Both the position numbers and the translations under genes were made by a program. This document shows positions 1 to 10,300 of a stretch of DNA of 64,000 nucleotides, piece after piece. This stretch comes from Camarhynchus parvulus (lineage: Eukaryota; Chordata; Aves; Passeriformes; Thraupidae), in the NCBI RefSeq assembly GCF_901933205.1, contig NC_044585.1, positions 8,928,001 through 8,992,000 of the forward strand, given 5' to 3'. Positions within the stretch are counted from its first letter, which is position 1. Each line of letters starts with the position of its first letter. A model generated the notes under the pieces. That model searched no databases. It was not told the DNA's origin and was given only the letters and a program-made list of their open reading frames with translations.

Positions 1-3000
1 AACAGCATATAATTGTCGGGAAGCAGAGATTATCCAGAGTGATGGCTGCAGACATTTTATTCCTGGAAGGCTCCTCTTCTCCTTATTGCCTGCTGTGGGC
101 AGAGTTCAGTATGCAAACCCTACCACAAACAGAGTTCTGGCATGCACAGTAGTTTTAAAGATTACAATGATAATGTGTCAAGCCCAGGTTTTGGAGGCAG
201 GTTTTCAATTGCTTCCACCTGAGGCATCACCTGCATGAGGACCCTTAATGAGAGTTAAGTGAAATCCTGTGCTACTGTCCCTGTCTCCTCAGCAGAGGCT
301 GTTTGAGGTCCCAGCCCCTGGCAGCAGAGCCAGGAGGGTGCCTGGTGTGAGGGGAGGTGATTTCTTTGCAGTGCCCCTAAAGAGAATCTGGAGGTATTTC
401 TGCCACTGCCCTGGGCTGTTTTTTGCTGGTATGCTGGTACTTGTTCTGATACTTGTAGTCATTTTGTTCTGGTGCTCTTTCCCCACTTTTGCTACTTATG
501 CTGTATTTTTTAAAAACCGCTCAGCAGGCACCAGCACAGCCCCAGATGTGCTGCTGTTACCCTTTAGGTACAGTGTCTGCTGTCCATGCTTCAGAGCAGC
601 CTTGGATTTCTTATTGCTATAAGCACAGGAATCCCTAATTTAATTTTAAATCTTTATTCCTCAGGTTGGAGACATGTTTCTTTCCTGAACCCCGTCTACC
701 TTTATTCTTTAATTTTTCTGTCTAAAATTATATGGCTTTCTGGTTTAGAATTGCATATCCAAGACACACAAGAAATTTGAGGTATTTGTTGAACCTGAAC
801 TATAGAGCTTCTCCAATCCTAGCTAAAAATCTTGATATGCTTATTTACCAAATTTCTGTTTTATAAGCTTGGCTTTAGCACCCTCCAGAACAACACCTAA
901 TGCTGTTGCTCCTTTTGCGAAAGGCTCTGTCTCCTTTGTTTCTCACGCAGTCCAAGGTAAACTAAAGGAATGTGATTATCAGGACTTATGAAAAACCCAG
1001 TAGTCACTGGCTAAACTATACCATAAAAAGAACTGAGCTACACCAACATGGGAAGTCCCTGAAAAAGGCTGGGAGCAAAATGACCATAATTGAAATCTGA
1101 AAGCAGCAACTTCATAAAGAAGTAAGCGAAGAGGTGGCTCTTTGTAAATGATGATCTAAAAAGTGTTCTGGGTTGTGAGACCTCATTTCAAATGTATTCA
1201 TTAAATAATATTTGAATCATTTAACAGTTTGAACTCTACTGCACTGCTAATATCTTCAGGGGATTTTTTTTCTTCAGTAACAAAGGTGCCTTTGTTCCCG
1301 CTCAGTGCTCGGGCTGTGCCTTGGATATTAGTTGGAAACCTGATCACCCAACATCACTCCGAGGCTGCGAGTACAATGTGAGTCGTCTGCAACCCGGATT
1401 AAATCAGGCCCTTTGTACAGATGCTGAGGGGCCGTGGTGGTGGAGGAGCGATGGTTGTGGGCAGCAGGAGATCGTTAACCCTTTGTGCCTCTGGCGGGGA
1501 CAGGGGAGGTTTGGGTGAGGCTGTCGGGGAGGGCTAGGGGCAGCCAGGCCAGCTGTGAGGGGCAGCCAATAGTGCTGGATAATTCCTGCTGGAAATCAAA
1601 TTATTCTTTAGGCAGGGCAGGTGAATTCATGCTGCTGGACTGGGTGCTTGCTGCCTTGGGATGCCTCTCCCCTACAGTGTGTGGGCAGGAGCACTTGATT
1701 TAAATTGGAAAAGTCAGGACTGTGAGCCAAGGTTGACCAGTGGCTCAGGAACGCACGTTGCGCTGTTAGACCTTATGGTAACATGATAAATAACAAACAC
1801 AGGAGCAGCTTTATTTGCCTGGTGGTTTGAGTTCTGGGCCCTGTGGACTCGAGCATCTGTCACCCCAGGATGTGCAGTGTGCTCTCCAGCAGAGCCAGGA
1901 GGGCAGGGCAGGGAGCCCTGGAGCCAGCGTGTCTCCAGCCCTGATGGCAGGAATGGGAGGGATGGCAGCAGAATGGGATGGGTGGCAGCGGTCACAGGGC
2001 ACCAAGGAATGCGGGGGATGCTCAGACACACAGCCCTGGGGGAGGCTCTCCAGGAGAAGCCAGCCTGGTCCCCAGGGATGGGGGTGACCTCCTGAGATCC
2101 AGTGACTTCCAAACCCACATCAGCTGCCCCGCTGTGCCCTGCGCTGTCCGGGCAGGATGGGACCATGGCGTGTGACATCCCAGGGGATGGCAGGAAGAGG
2201 AGAGGAACCACAAAGGCAAGTGCTCTCCTGAATCTAATTCTTAGGGGAAATTAAGTCATCAGGACTTTACAAAACACCCTCTGGCTCTCTCCTTTCACAG
2301 TAATTCAATTTATAAGATGGTGAAAAATGAATTAACTTTGGTGGTTTTCTGGCATCACCCACAGTGAGCCAGACTTTCCAGATGCTCAAAGATTGTTCTT
2401 GCTCCACCACACTTATATAAATTCCCACCTGGTTCAAGTTTAGGAAAACAGCAGAACAAAGTTGGTCACACAAACTCCCACCATAAAACACTGAGGAGAG
2501 TTAAACACAGTTATCCATACAGAGCCATTTTGTTATTTATGTTTCACTGAGCTATTTTAGGAAACAAAACTTTTACTTTTCCTGTAGTCAAACTAATTCA
2601 CTACTTCTGTCTATTTCTGTTGTGCTATATATAAATATATAAAAACAAATAAATATAAATATAGATAGATAGATATAAAATAATTTCTCTTTTAAATATC
2701 CCCTTCCCAATACCTGATCCTACATGTGTGTTTTAGGGATGGGAATTTGAAGGGGAAAAATAAAAGACCAAACAGTGGACTGTGCTATGGACAGGAAAAA
2801 TTGCTTTAGGGTTTCCTATGTTTTTACTAATGTACACTCTCAGTGTTGTATGATTTTAGCACTATCCTGTTTTTCAGTCATCCAAATTATATGTTCAATC
2901 AAAATATATTTTTGGTGTTCGTGATATGTACACCAAAGTGCTCTGTGTGCTGCAAAAGTTTTCACCAAAGTGGCATAAAGGGCACCCAATATACTAAATT

Positions 3001-5200
3001 GGCAAAAAACCCACAACTGTTTGCAGCAATGGAAAACCCTACTGATATTGTGAAAATATCATGCTCCACACTGAGGAACCAGTAAACCCAAACAGGAAAG
3101 ATACACAGCTTAAGGTTGCAGCCATGTAAAGGAACTAAAACCAATTGAACCAACCTTGCAGAAGAACCAAACAGGAAAATCCCTGTAAAGGGCTAAATTC
3201 TAAAATTGCTGTCTACCCCTATGGGAAATGACTGAGGTGGTTTTAGTCCCTTAACTCTGTTTATTCAGCTATGCATTTTTAAAAATGGAAAGCAGTAAAG
3301 CATCTGAAGGGATTTGGTTCAGTCTTTTCAGAAACCACATTGTTGGTAAAACTAAGCATGAAATTTTTACACCGGCAAGGTGAACTTCCCAGAAACTGAA
3401 TGCAAATCAGGTATTGCAGATGAAATTGTCTTTAATCTCAATTACAAACCATGTCACCTCCAGACAGTCAAGCAGGGAAGGACAAGGAGTGGCAGAGGTC
3501 GGATCACTAGAAGTGCCCACATGTCTCTTTTCAGCTGGAGCCTCCCAGCTCAGCAGTGTGACCGTGCTGGCAGCAAATCCCTGTGAGGCACCATGTGCAG
3601 GGCAGGTCTGCCTGCTCTGGGCACAGCTGGGTCTTGGGACCTGCCCAGAACAGAGCCCTTCCATACCCAAAAATCCTTCTGTTCTCAGGAGCTTCAGCAG
3701 ATGCACACAGACAGACACATCCCCTGTGGAGTGATGCCCTCCCTCGAGAGCTGCTCTGCGCTCCTTCCACTCACAAGCTCATCTAATGATTTTACACATT
3801 TGCCTCCTGCATCCGTCCCACCACCACCTTCGCTGTAGTTTGAGAGACAGGAGATACAATAGTTTCCCTAAACTGTTCCAGGCAGAAATGCTGAAAACTT
3901 CCCTGAAAATGTCAGCTGCCAGATTTGGAGACCTGTCCTTCAAAATATTACAATTCCTTTCATGGAATATCCCTGCTAAGAAGGGAAATCCCTGCCAGGA
4001 GAAACCCATCAGCTCTTTTGTGAGGTGGCTGTTCAGAGCCTCTGCTCCAGGGACAGAGCCCATCACGGGGCTGTGTGACACAGGGCAGGTGTTGGTGGCA
4101 GCACGGAGGACAAGGGAGTGGCTACAAATGAAGTACCTGGAGCTGCACTAAAGACAGGACACCTTTGGAGAGCTGGGAGTGCAAACTCCGCAGAGAAGTG
4201 AGCTTGGGTTGGTTCCCTCTGTGTCAGGGTTTAAGAGGCTCTTGCTAAGGGCTGGCTGAGCTAAAGTGTCTTGAGCATATGGGCTTATTTTGTGCAGTTT
4301 CTGTGGTGGTTTCTTCGTTAGATTTTCAGTGGTAATGAGCCCACACAGTAGATTGCTGGAGGGAGAAAAAATCATTCTGAATAGGTTTGCTGAATAATTA
4401 TGAACTGAGCTGAACTCTTACATTTGCTTACTAATTGTATGGTCCGTGATGTTTTATGTATGATGCATTCATTTTGTTAAAAAGGAATTTTTTTTCTTTT
4501 TTTTTGCTGAGCAGCAACTTTTCTAAGTGCAAGTTAAACTGCCACAGTGGAAAGAGCTGGATTTAAGTCTGATGAATTGATGTTGTTTGAATTATTTTTT
4601 TTAAACATCAGTCCTACTATTTGGTTTTCAGAGCTTGCAATATGAAACCCAAAATTGTGCTATTGTCTGGAGAGTTGAAATAAATGAATCCCCTCAACTT
4701 TGGATTTGGCAGGCACAATTACTATTGTTAATTTAGAAAATAATCCCCAGCAGCTACAACTATTTAAATAATGCCTTTCCTTGCTTCCCCCAAGATGACC
4801 AAAACCCCAAGAATGAAAGTAAAAATATGTTTTAGAAAATACACTTTTCATTGCTTGGTCTGATTGAGAGAGGGTTCCTTCTCCTTGGCTGGGGACTGTG
4901 ACCCTTTGTGACACGGGTGACCTGACAGTGCTGACTCCCACCAGTGCTCCCAGCTCCGTGCTGGACCCCAGGAGCTGCGGGGCAGGGTGGCAGCCCCAGA
5001 GCTCATCTAAGGTTAGAAACAGGGGCTGAGCCACCTTCCCACGTGCACACCACGGGCCGGCAGAACCTCGCAGCTGGTGTCCGACCTTGCCATTCCAAGC
5101 AGCTCAGTTTTTACTGCCAGAATACTTCGGCTGAGATTATTTCCATGTTTGCCATTGTCCAGCTATAGACACCATGTGGCTCCCACCAAGGTGCACAGAA
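1..5200. other. Upstream intergenic region, no gene recognised
   Basis: AT-rich to mixed DNA ahead of the MN1 CpG island. All open frames here are short (at most about 165 codons), use no recognisable domain, and lack a convincing exon structure on either strand. A short AT microsatellite lies near 2,626-2,680. I see no CR1 tail, LTR, tRNA or rRNA signature in this part. It may contain distal promoter or enhancer sequence for MN1, but nothing in the bases alone proves it. Confidence 0.6.
2626..2680. repeat. AT-rich microsatellite with GATA units
   Basis: Runs of TATA/AAATA followed by three to four GATA units (near 2,660-2,675). It is a low-complexity simple repeat and probably neutral. Confidence 0.7.
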
Positions 5201-5697
5201 GGAGTGGCGCTGGGCGAGCTGGGCCAAGCCCTGGCTGGGGATGAGATTTCAGCGAGACTGACTTTTCCAGCGAGGCTGGGGTGGCTCTGGAGGGAGCGGG
5301 GCTGAGCCGTGGTGCAGCGCACGGATTCGAGGTGCGGGGTGCGGCCCCGGGGCCGATGTCGCCGCTGGGCTAAGGCCGTTCTGTGCCCACGGCGAGGAGA
5401 GGCTCGGGAGGGAGCGGCGGCATCGCGGGGCGGTGGGCTGCCCGCCCTGGGCCCCCAGAAAAGCGGCAGGACGGGCCGGGGAAGGGAGAGGCGGCGGCGC
5501 CGGTGCCCCAAGAGGAATACGGGCAGCCGCTCCCGGCGACTCCGCTCCACAACCCCCGCAGCCGACTCTGCCCTTCCGCGGCCAGGAATGCTCGCGGGTC
5601 CCGGCCCCCCCCGTCCGGGCCGACTGCCCGCCGCCGGGGCGGAGCGGGGGCACGGACCCTGGGCCAGAGCGGGGCCTCTCCGATCGCCGTCGGGGCG

Positions 5698-5714
5698 AAG
5701 GGGGGGGGGCGGGC
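5698..5714 (+). other. G-run with G-quadruplex potential
   Basis: A run of ten G residues (about 5,700-5,709) followed by CGGGC sits inside the distal CpG island and just upstream of the 30-bp tandem array. Such a run can form quadruplex structure and is also a common place for sequencing-length errors. Confidence 0.5.
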
Positions 5715-5729
5715 ACGAACCGGGGCACA

Positions 5730-5833
5730 GAGCGGGGCTCTCCGCCCGGCGGGGACACGGAGCGGGGCTCTCCGCCCGGCGGGGACACGGAGCGGGGCTC
5801 TCCGCCCGGTGGGGGCACGGAGAGGGGCGCGGG
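5730..5833. repeat. 30-bp GC-rich tandem repeat, about 3.4 copies
   Basis: Three adjacent 30-bp units start at 5,730, 5,760 and 5,790, each beginning GAGCGGGGCTCTCCGCCCGG. A truncated fourth copy begins at 5,820, and a diverged copy is visible near 5,666. The first two units are identical and the third differs at a few positions. The array lies in the distal CpG island and produces repeated peptide units in overlapping frames, which is why those frames should not be taken as genes. Confidence 0.85.
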
Positions 5834-5836
5834 CGA

Positions 5837-5850
5837 GCGCCAGGGGGCGC
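5837..5850 (+). promoter_or_regulatory. CTCF-like core motif
   Basis: The 14-mer GCGCCAGGGGGCGC matches the CTCF core CCACCAGGGGGCGC at 12 of 14 positions, including the invariant AGGGGGCGC. It sits at the end of the 30-bp tandem array, about 1.5 kb upstream of the MN1 start codon. This is a motif match only; occupancy is inferred. Confidence 0.4.
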
Positions 5851-6189
5851 TGCGCCCGTTCGGAAGAGCCGCTCCGACGGCGCGCACGCAGGCGCAGAGG
5901 GGGCGCGACGGCGGCGGCGCTGGGGGAGCGCCGGGCGCGGGGCCGCCTCTGACCCGGGGCCGCGCCGGGTGCGGAGCCGGGGTGCGGGGCCGGGCCGGTC
6001 CGGACCGCTGAGCCTATGCAGGGGCCGGCGGCCTCGTCTCTCCCTCAGTCCCTCCCTCCGTTGCCGCCGTTCCCGTAGCGAGGAGCGAGACATCCCCTTG
6101 GTTCCTTTGTGCCGCGGTCGCGCCGCGCGTGCTGCGTTTTCCACCCCGGTGCCCGCCCCGCAGCTCGAGCCCCGCGCCCCCCTCTTCCC

Positions 6190-6480
6190 CCCCTTGTCAC
6201 TTCGCTAAGTAATAATTTCCACGTCCAATTCCATTTCTTCGCCAGTTCTGAAATCTCCAGGCCATCAGCAAGGAGGATAGTTCACATGAAAACTAATTAC
6301 ACAAAATCAATATTTAATCACAGCGCAGCATCCTGATCCTGCAGAAAAAAATCCCGTTAAAACTCTCCTGCCATATACAAACAGTCTTCAGCCGCTTATT
6401 TATAGATCTCATTTTTTTTCGGTGGGAGCAATATTCATTACTATTTCTTTAAACTATCGACATGTGCATCTGCGAACACC
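6190..6480 (+). promoter_or_regulatory. AT-rich motif-dense island between two CpG islands
   Basis: About 290 bp of AT-rich sequence is sandwiched between two CpG islands with sharp edges. It contains a MEF2-type box TTATTTATAG (6,396-6,405), ACTAATTACAC and AATCAATATTTAATCAC homeodomain-like sites (about 6,282-6,318). An unremarkable AT insertion would not normally survive inside a promoter CpG island, so I read it as a likely conserved promoter-proximal element. Conservation is inferred, not measured. Confidence 0.4.
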
Positions 6481-7000
6481 TGAAGCACCGCGTCCCGCCG
6501 GCGATCTGTGGGCCCCCTGGCCTGCTGGGTGTTTGTCCCTCCGGGCGAACGGGGTTGTGACTCCCCCCGCTGCCGCAGCGCCCGCTCCCCGCGAGGCTCC
6601 GTGCGGTGCGCGGCTCGGGGCGGACCGGCGGGGCCGCTCCTGTTCCCCCGGGCTCGGGGCTGCCGGCCGGCTTTCGCCCCGGCGGGCAGTGGCTCCCCAC
6701 ACCCGCCACTTGGTGCCAGCTCCAGTGCCCCCCGCCCCGTTTCAGGACCCCGCTCCGGGACCCCGAGGTACCGCACACCTCCCCGTCCGCCCGCGTTCCA
6801 CGCGCCGCGGGAGCAGCGGCGCCGCCGGGCACGGGGGGCGGTGCGGGGCGCGGTGCGGGCGGGGGCACGGGGCCGGCGGCGGAGCCACCTTAACGGCAGC
6901 CCCGCCCCGGACCGCGGCGCTCATTGGCGCAGCCCCGATGGCTGAAATTCATCGCTGAAATGCAAAACTTGTTGCTGCTCCGCCAGCGCTGGGTGAGAGC
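6480..7000 (+). promoter_or_regulatory. MN1: Probable MN1 core promoter region (CpG island, TATA-less)
   Basis: CpG-dense sequence leads directly into the MN1 leader. A GC box (CCCCGCCCC, 6,900-6,908) is followed by an inverted CCAAT box (ATTGG, 6,923-6,927), a common arrangement in CpG-island promoters. I see no TATA box at a sensible distance. Transcription probably starts somewhere between here and about 7,300, perhaps at several sites; the exact start cannot be fixed from sequence. Confidence 0.5.
6938..6958 (+). other. Possible upstream ORF 1 in MN1 leader (6 codons)
   Basis: ATG at 6,938 opens a six-codon frame (MAEIHR) ending at TGA 6,956-6,958. It would be a uORF only if transcription starts upstream of 6,938, close to the putative GC/CCAAT boxes. 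It overlaps the edge of the next upstream frame. Confidence 0.3.
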
Positions 7001-7208
7001 GCGGCAGCGCGCGGGGAGCGCGGCGCAGCCCTCGCAGCGCCCGCCCGGCCCCGCGCCCCGGCCCCGCCGCCGCCGGAGCGCTGCGAGCCGCGGGAGCGCA
7101 CGGCCGGCCGGCGATGCGGCGCGCAGCTCCCGGGCGCCGGAGCCTGTGAGCGGCGGCGCGCCGCCCCGTCGGCTCTCGGGCAGCAGCGAGCGGCGAGCGG
7201 CGGGGTGA
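6960..7208 (+). other. Possible upstream ORF 2 in MN1 leader (82 codons)
   Basis: ATG at 6,960 opens an 82-residue Arg/Ala/Pro-rich frame that begins MQNLLLLRQRW and stops at 7,206-7,208, 145 bp before the MN1 start. The composition is what GC-rich DNA would give by chance. Its value is as a possible translational brake rather than as a protein. It depends on the transcription start lying upstream. Confidence 0.3.
7114..7149 (+). other. Possible upstream ORF 3 in MN1 leader (11 codons)
   Basis: ATG at 7,114 reads MRRAAPGRRSL and stops at 7,147-7,149. It is embedded in the longer upstream frame in a different phase. Confidence 0.3.
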
Positions 7209-7244
7209 GCGCGGGCGAGCGGCCGGTGCCGGCGGCGCGGCAGG

Positions 7245-7250
7245 ATGTGA
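7245..7250 (+). other. Minimal start-stop upstream ORF (ATGTGA)
   Basis: ATG is followed at once by TGA, 104 bp before the MN1 start codon, and is preceded by a purine at -3 (AGG before ATG). Minimal start-stop elements of this type can stall ribosomes at leaders of regulated mRNAs (known class). Use in MN1 is inferred. Confidence 0.4.
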
Positions 7251-7328
7251 GCGGGGGCGGCCGAGTGGCGCGGAGCGGAGCAGCGGGGAGCGGCGGGCAG
7301 CGGGACGGCGGAGCGGCGCGGAGCAGCC

Positions 7329-7340
7329 ATGCCCTGCTGA
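7329..7340 (+). other. Upstream ORF of 3 codons ending 13 nt before MN1
   Basis: ATG at 7,329 (G at -3) reads MPC then TGA (7,338-7,340), leaving 13 nt before the MN1 ATG at 7,354. The gap is too short for efficient canonical reinitiation, so leaky scanning would be needed to reach MN1. This is the uORF most certain to lie in the mRNA. Confidence 0.5.
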
Positions 7341-7353
7341 GGAGCCGCGCAGG

Positions 7354-10300
7354 ATGTTCGGGCTGGAGCAGTTCGAGCCGCAGAACAGCGGCCGGAGCGG
7401 CGGGCAGGCGGAGCGGGGCTTCGGCCAGCCCGGACTGAGCATGAGCGCGCACTTCAAGGCGCCGGCCTTCCCCGGCGGCGGCCCAGCACCGGCGGACCCG
7501 GCCCTGGGAGCGCTGGGCGAGCCGCCCCTCCTGGGCATGAACATGAGCCTGGCCGGGGACGGCTACGGCTTCCCGGGCCGCGGCCCCGCCGAGCTGCACG
7601 GCGGCGGCATGCAGCCGCCCGTGCACGGCTTCTTCGGCGGACAGCAGCCGCACGGCGGCCCCGGCGGCGCCCCCCACCCGCACCAGCACCCCCCGCACTT
7701 CGGCGGCGGCTTCGGGCCCGACCCCGGCGCCTCCTGCGTGCACGGCGGGCGCCTTCTGGGCTACAGCGGTGCGCTGGGCGGGCAGACGGCGTTCGCCGAC
7801 GGCTACGAGCACATGGCCGAGGGCCAGAGCGGCGAGGGCTTCGGGCAGCAGCGCCCCGGGACCTTGCCCGATTTCCAGCACCACGGCGCCGGCGCCGCCA
7901 GCCACGCCGTGCCGGCGCCCTGCCTGCCCCTCGACCAGTCCCCCAACCGCGCTGCCTCCTTCCACGGGCTGCCGGCGGCCGGCTCCTCCGAGCCCCACGG
8001 CCTGGAGCCGCGGCGGCTGCCGGCGCAGGGCGGCGTGGACTCGCTGGAATACAATTACCCTGGCGACGGCCCTGCCAGCCACTTCGAGCTGCCCGTCTTC
8101 TCCCCGTCGGAGCCTGAGGGGCAGCTGCCGCACTACGGCGGCGGGCGGCAGGTGCCGGCGGGCGGCAGCTTCGCGGGGGCGCCCGCCCTGCCCCGGGCAC
8201 CGGGCATGGCCGTGGCCAAGGCGCACCCGCCGCAGCAGCACGGCGTCTTCTTCGAGCGCTTCGGCGGGGCGCGGAAGATGTCGGCCAGTCTAGAGCCGGG
8301 GGCCAACGCCAGGCACCCGCTGATGCAGCAGCAGCAGCAGCCGCCACCACCACCGCAAGCACCGCAGCAGCCGCCGGGCTTGCTGGCCAGACAGAACTCC
8401 TGCCCGCCAGCCATCCCTAGGCAACAGCAAACAGAAGCCAACGCTCCCAACTCCAACCTGCAGGACAATGGGCCCATAATGCAGAACCAGCATGCACAGT
8501 TTGAATACCCTATTCACAGACTGGAGAACAGGAATATGCATCCCTACACCGACCCCGTGTTTAATATGCAGCACCCTCCTCCACAACAGCCACCAAATCA
8601 AAGACTGCAGCACTTCGATGCCCCCTACGTGAGCGTCGCCAAGAGGCCGCGGTTTGACTTCCCCAACACTCCTGGCGTCGAGCGCTGTGCCTCCTGGGGC
8701 GGCGGCATGCACGGCCCGGCCATGGAGAGTCACCTTTCCCCGACGGCTTACCCTGGCCTGCCGGGCGAGTTCACCCCGCCGGCACCTGAGGCCTTTGGGG
8801 GCCCATTGCCACACGGCGGCCCTGAGCACCCGGCACTGGCGCAGCGCCAGAACGCGGCCCTGGTGATGAAGCAGATGGCCTCGCGAAGCCAGCAGCGCCT
8901 GCGGCCGCCCAGTCTGCAGCAGCTGGGGCATCATGGTGAGGTGGGCGCACCCGGCAGCCTGCCCCCGCCAGCCTTCGAGCGGGAGGCTGGTGGCGGCCGC
9001 AGCTTCGATGCGCCGGCACCGCCGCACCTGGCCCCCGACAGCGCCTGGTTCGCAGGGCCACCGCCGCCCGGGGAGCTGCTGCCGAGGCGCTTGGCAGCGC
9101 CCGGGCTACCAGCCGAGGCAGCCCCCCACGAGCTGGGCCTGCAGCCGGGTGGCCCTGCCGTGCTCTTCCGGCCGGGTGCCAGTGGGCTGGGGCTGCAGGA
9201 GCCCTTGCGGATGGCAGGCGAGGGGCCAGCGCAGGCCCTGCCGTCGCCCGGCGTCCACCCGCCCTTCACACCCACAATGGGTGGCCTCTCGCAGCTGCAG
9301 TCACCAGGCAGCGGTGTGGCACTGCCCAGTGCCCCTGCCGAGCGCCGTGGCCCCGCCGACTTCGCCGCTCAGCCTGGCTTCCCCTTTGGGGCGGCAGCGC
9401 GGCAGCCGGCGGCCCACGGGGCTGCACCTGCCCTCAGCGCCTCGCCAGGTGCCTACCCACCGCCCCCGCCCGAGTTTCCCCCGCCACCCCCACCGCGGCC
9501 CGCTGCCAGCAAGCTGGGTGCCCTCTCGCTGGGCTCCTTCAGCAAGGCGGCCAGCAAGGACAATGTCTTCGGGCAGAGCTGCCTAGCTGCCCTCTCCACT
9601 GCCTGCCAAAACATGATCGCGAGTCTGGGCGCTCCCAACCTCAACGTCACCTTCAACAAGAAGAGCCCGGCCGAGGCCAAGCGCAAGCTCAGCCAGGCCG
9701 AGCCTGACCCGCCACCTGCTGCCCCGGACTACTTCCCAGCAGGGCCGCCAGTAGGTGGGGGTGGCACGGGCAAAGCAGCGGGCGCTGCCCCGCTGCTGCC
9801 TGCGGAGAGCAGCCTCTCGCCCGGCTACGCGCTGGAGCCGGTGGCCGGTGGCGAGGGGAAGGCGGGTGGCGGGCGGGGTCGGGGTCGCCGGAAACGGGAC
9901 AGTGGGCACGTCAGCCCCGGCACGTTTTTTGAGAAGTTCTCAGCTGCCGAGGGCGGGGGAGCCGGTGTCAGCCCAGGGCAGCCGGCAGTGCCGGTGGCGG
10001 CGGGGGCCCCGCCGGGGGCTGCGGGCGCTGAGCGCGGCGGAGGCACCCCTCATGACAAGCCCCTGACCTCACCATCCTGGGGCAAGGGCAGCGAACTGTT
10101 GCTGGCGGAGCAGCCCGACCTGATGTCCTCCCTGGACAGCGGCATCCAGAGCGTGACCAAGTCAGACGGCAGCTCCCCGCACGTGGACTTTCCCGACGAG
10201 GTCAGCACCAGCTACGGCAACGAGGACGAGGTGTCCTCCAGCTCCGACAACGCCACCTCCAAGCCCACCCGTAGCCCGCTGCTGGGTGGTTCGCCCAAGC

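Larger units (their letters stand above)
5200..6190. promoter_or_regulatory. Distal CpG island upstream of MN1
   Basis: Dense CpG dinucleotides begin near 5,210-5,280 and end sharply at about 6,190, where the sequence turns AT-rich. Both strands carry long open frames (for example about 335 codons on the minus strand), but they are Arg/Pro/Gly-rich, overlap each other in several frames and contain a tandem repeat. That is the usual result of high GC removing stop codons, so I do not call a gene. The island may hold an upstream MN1 promoter or the start of a divergent non-coding transcript; neither is visible directly. Confidence 0.7.

Noticed and set aside
5137..6144. Minus-strand 335-codon open frame in the upstream CpG island
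   Set aside because: Arg/Pro-rich, built partly from the 30-bp tandem repeat, and overlapped by equally long frames on the plus strand. GC-rich DNA lacks stop codons by chance.
6949..8241. Minus-strand 430-codon open frame opposite the MN1 start
   Set aside because: It mirrors the MN1 coding exon and leader; the plus frame is clearly MN1, so this is an antisense shadow.
7454..8362. Minus-strand 302-codon open frame inside MN1 exon 1
   Set aside because: Arg/Ala/Gly-rich shadow of MN1 in another frame.
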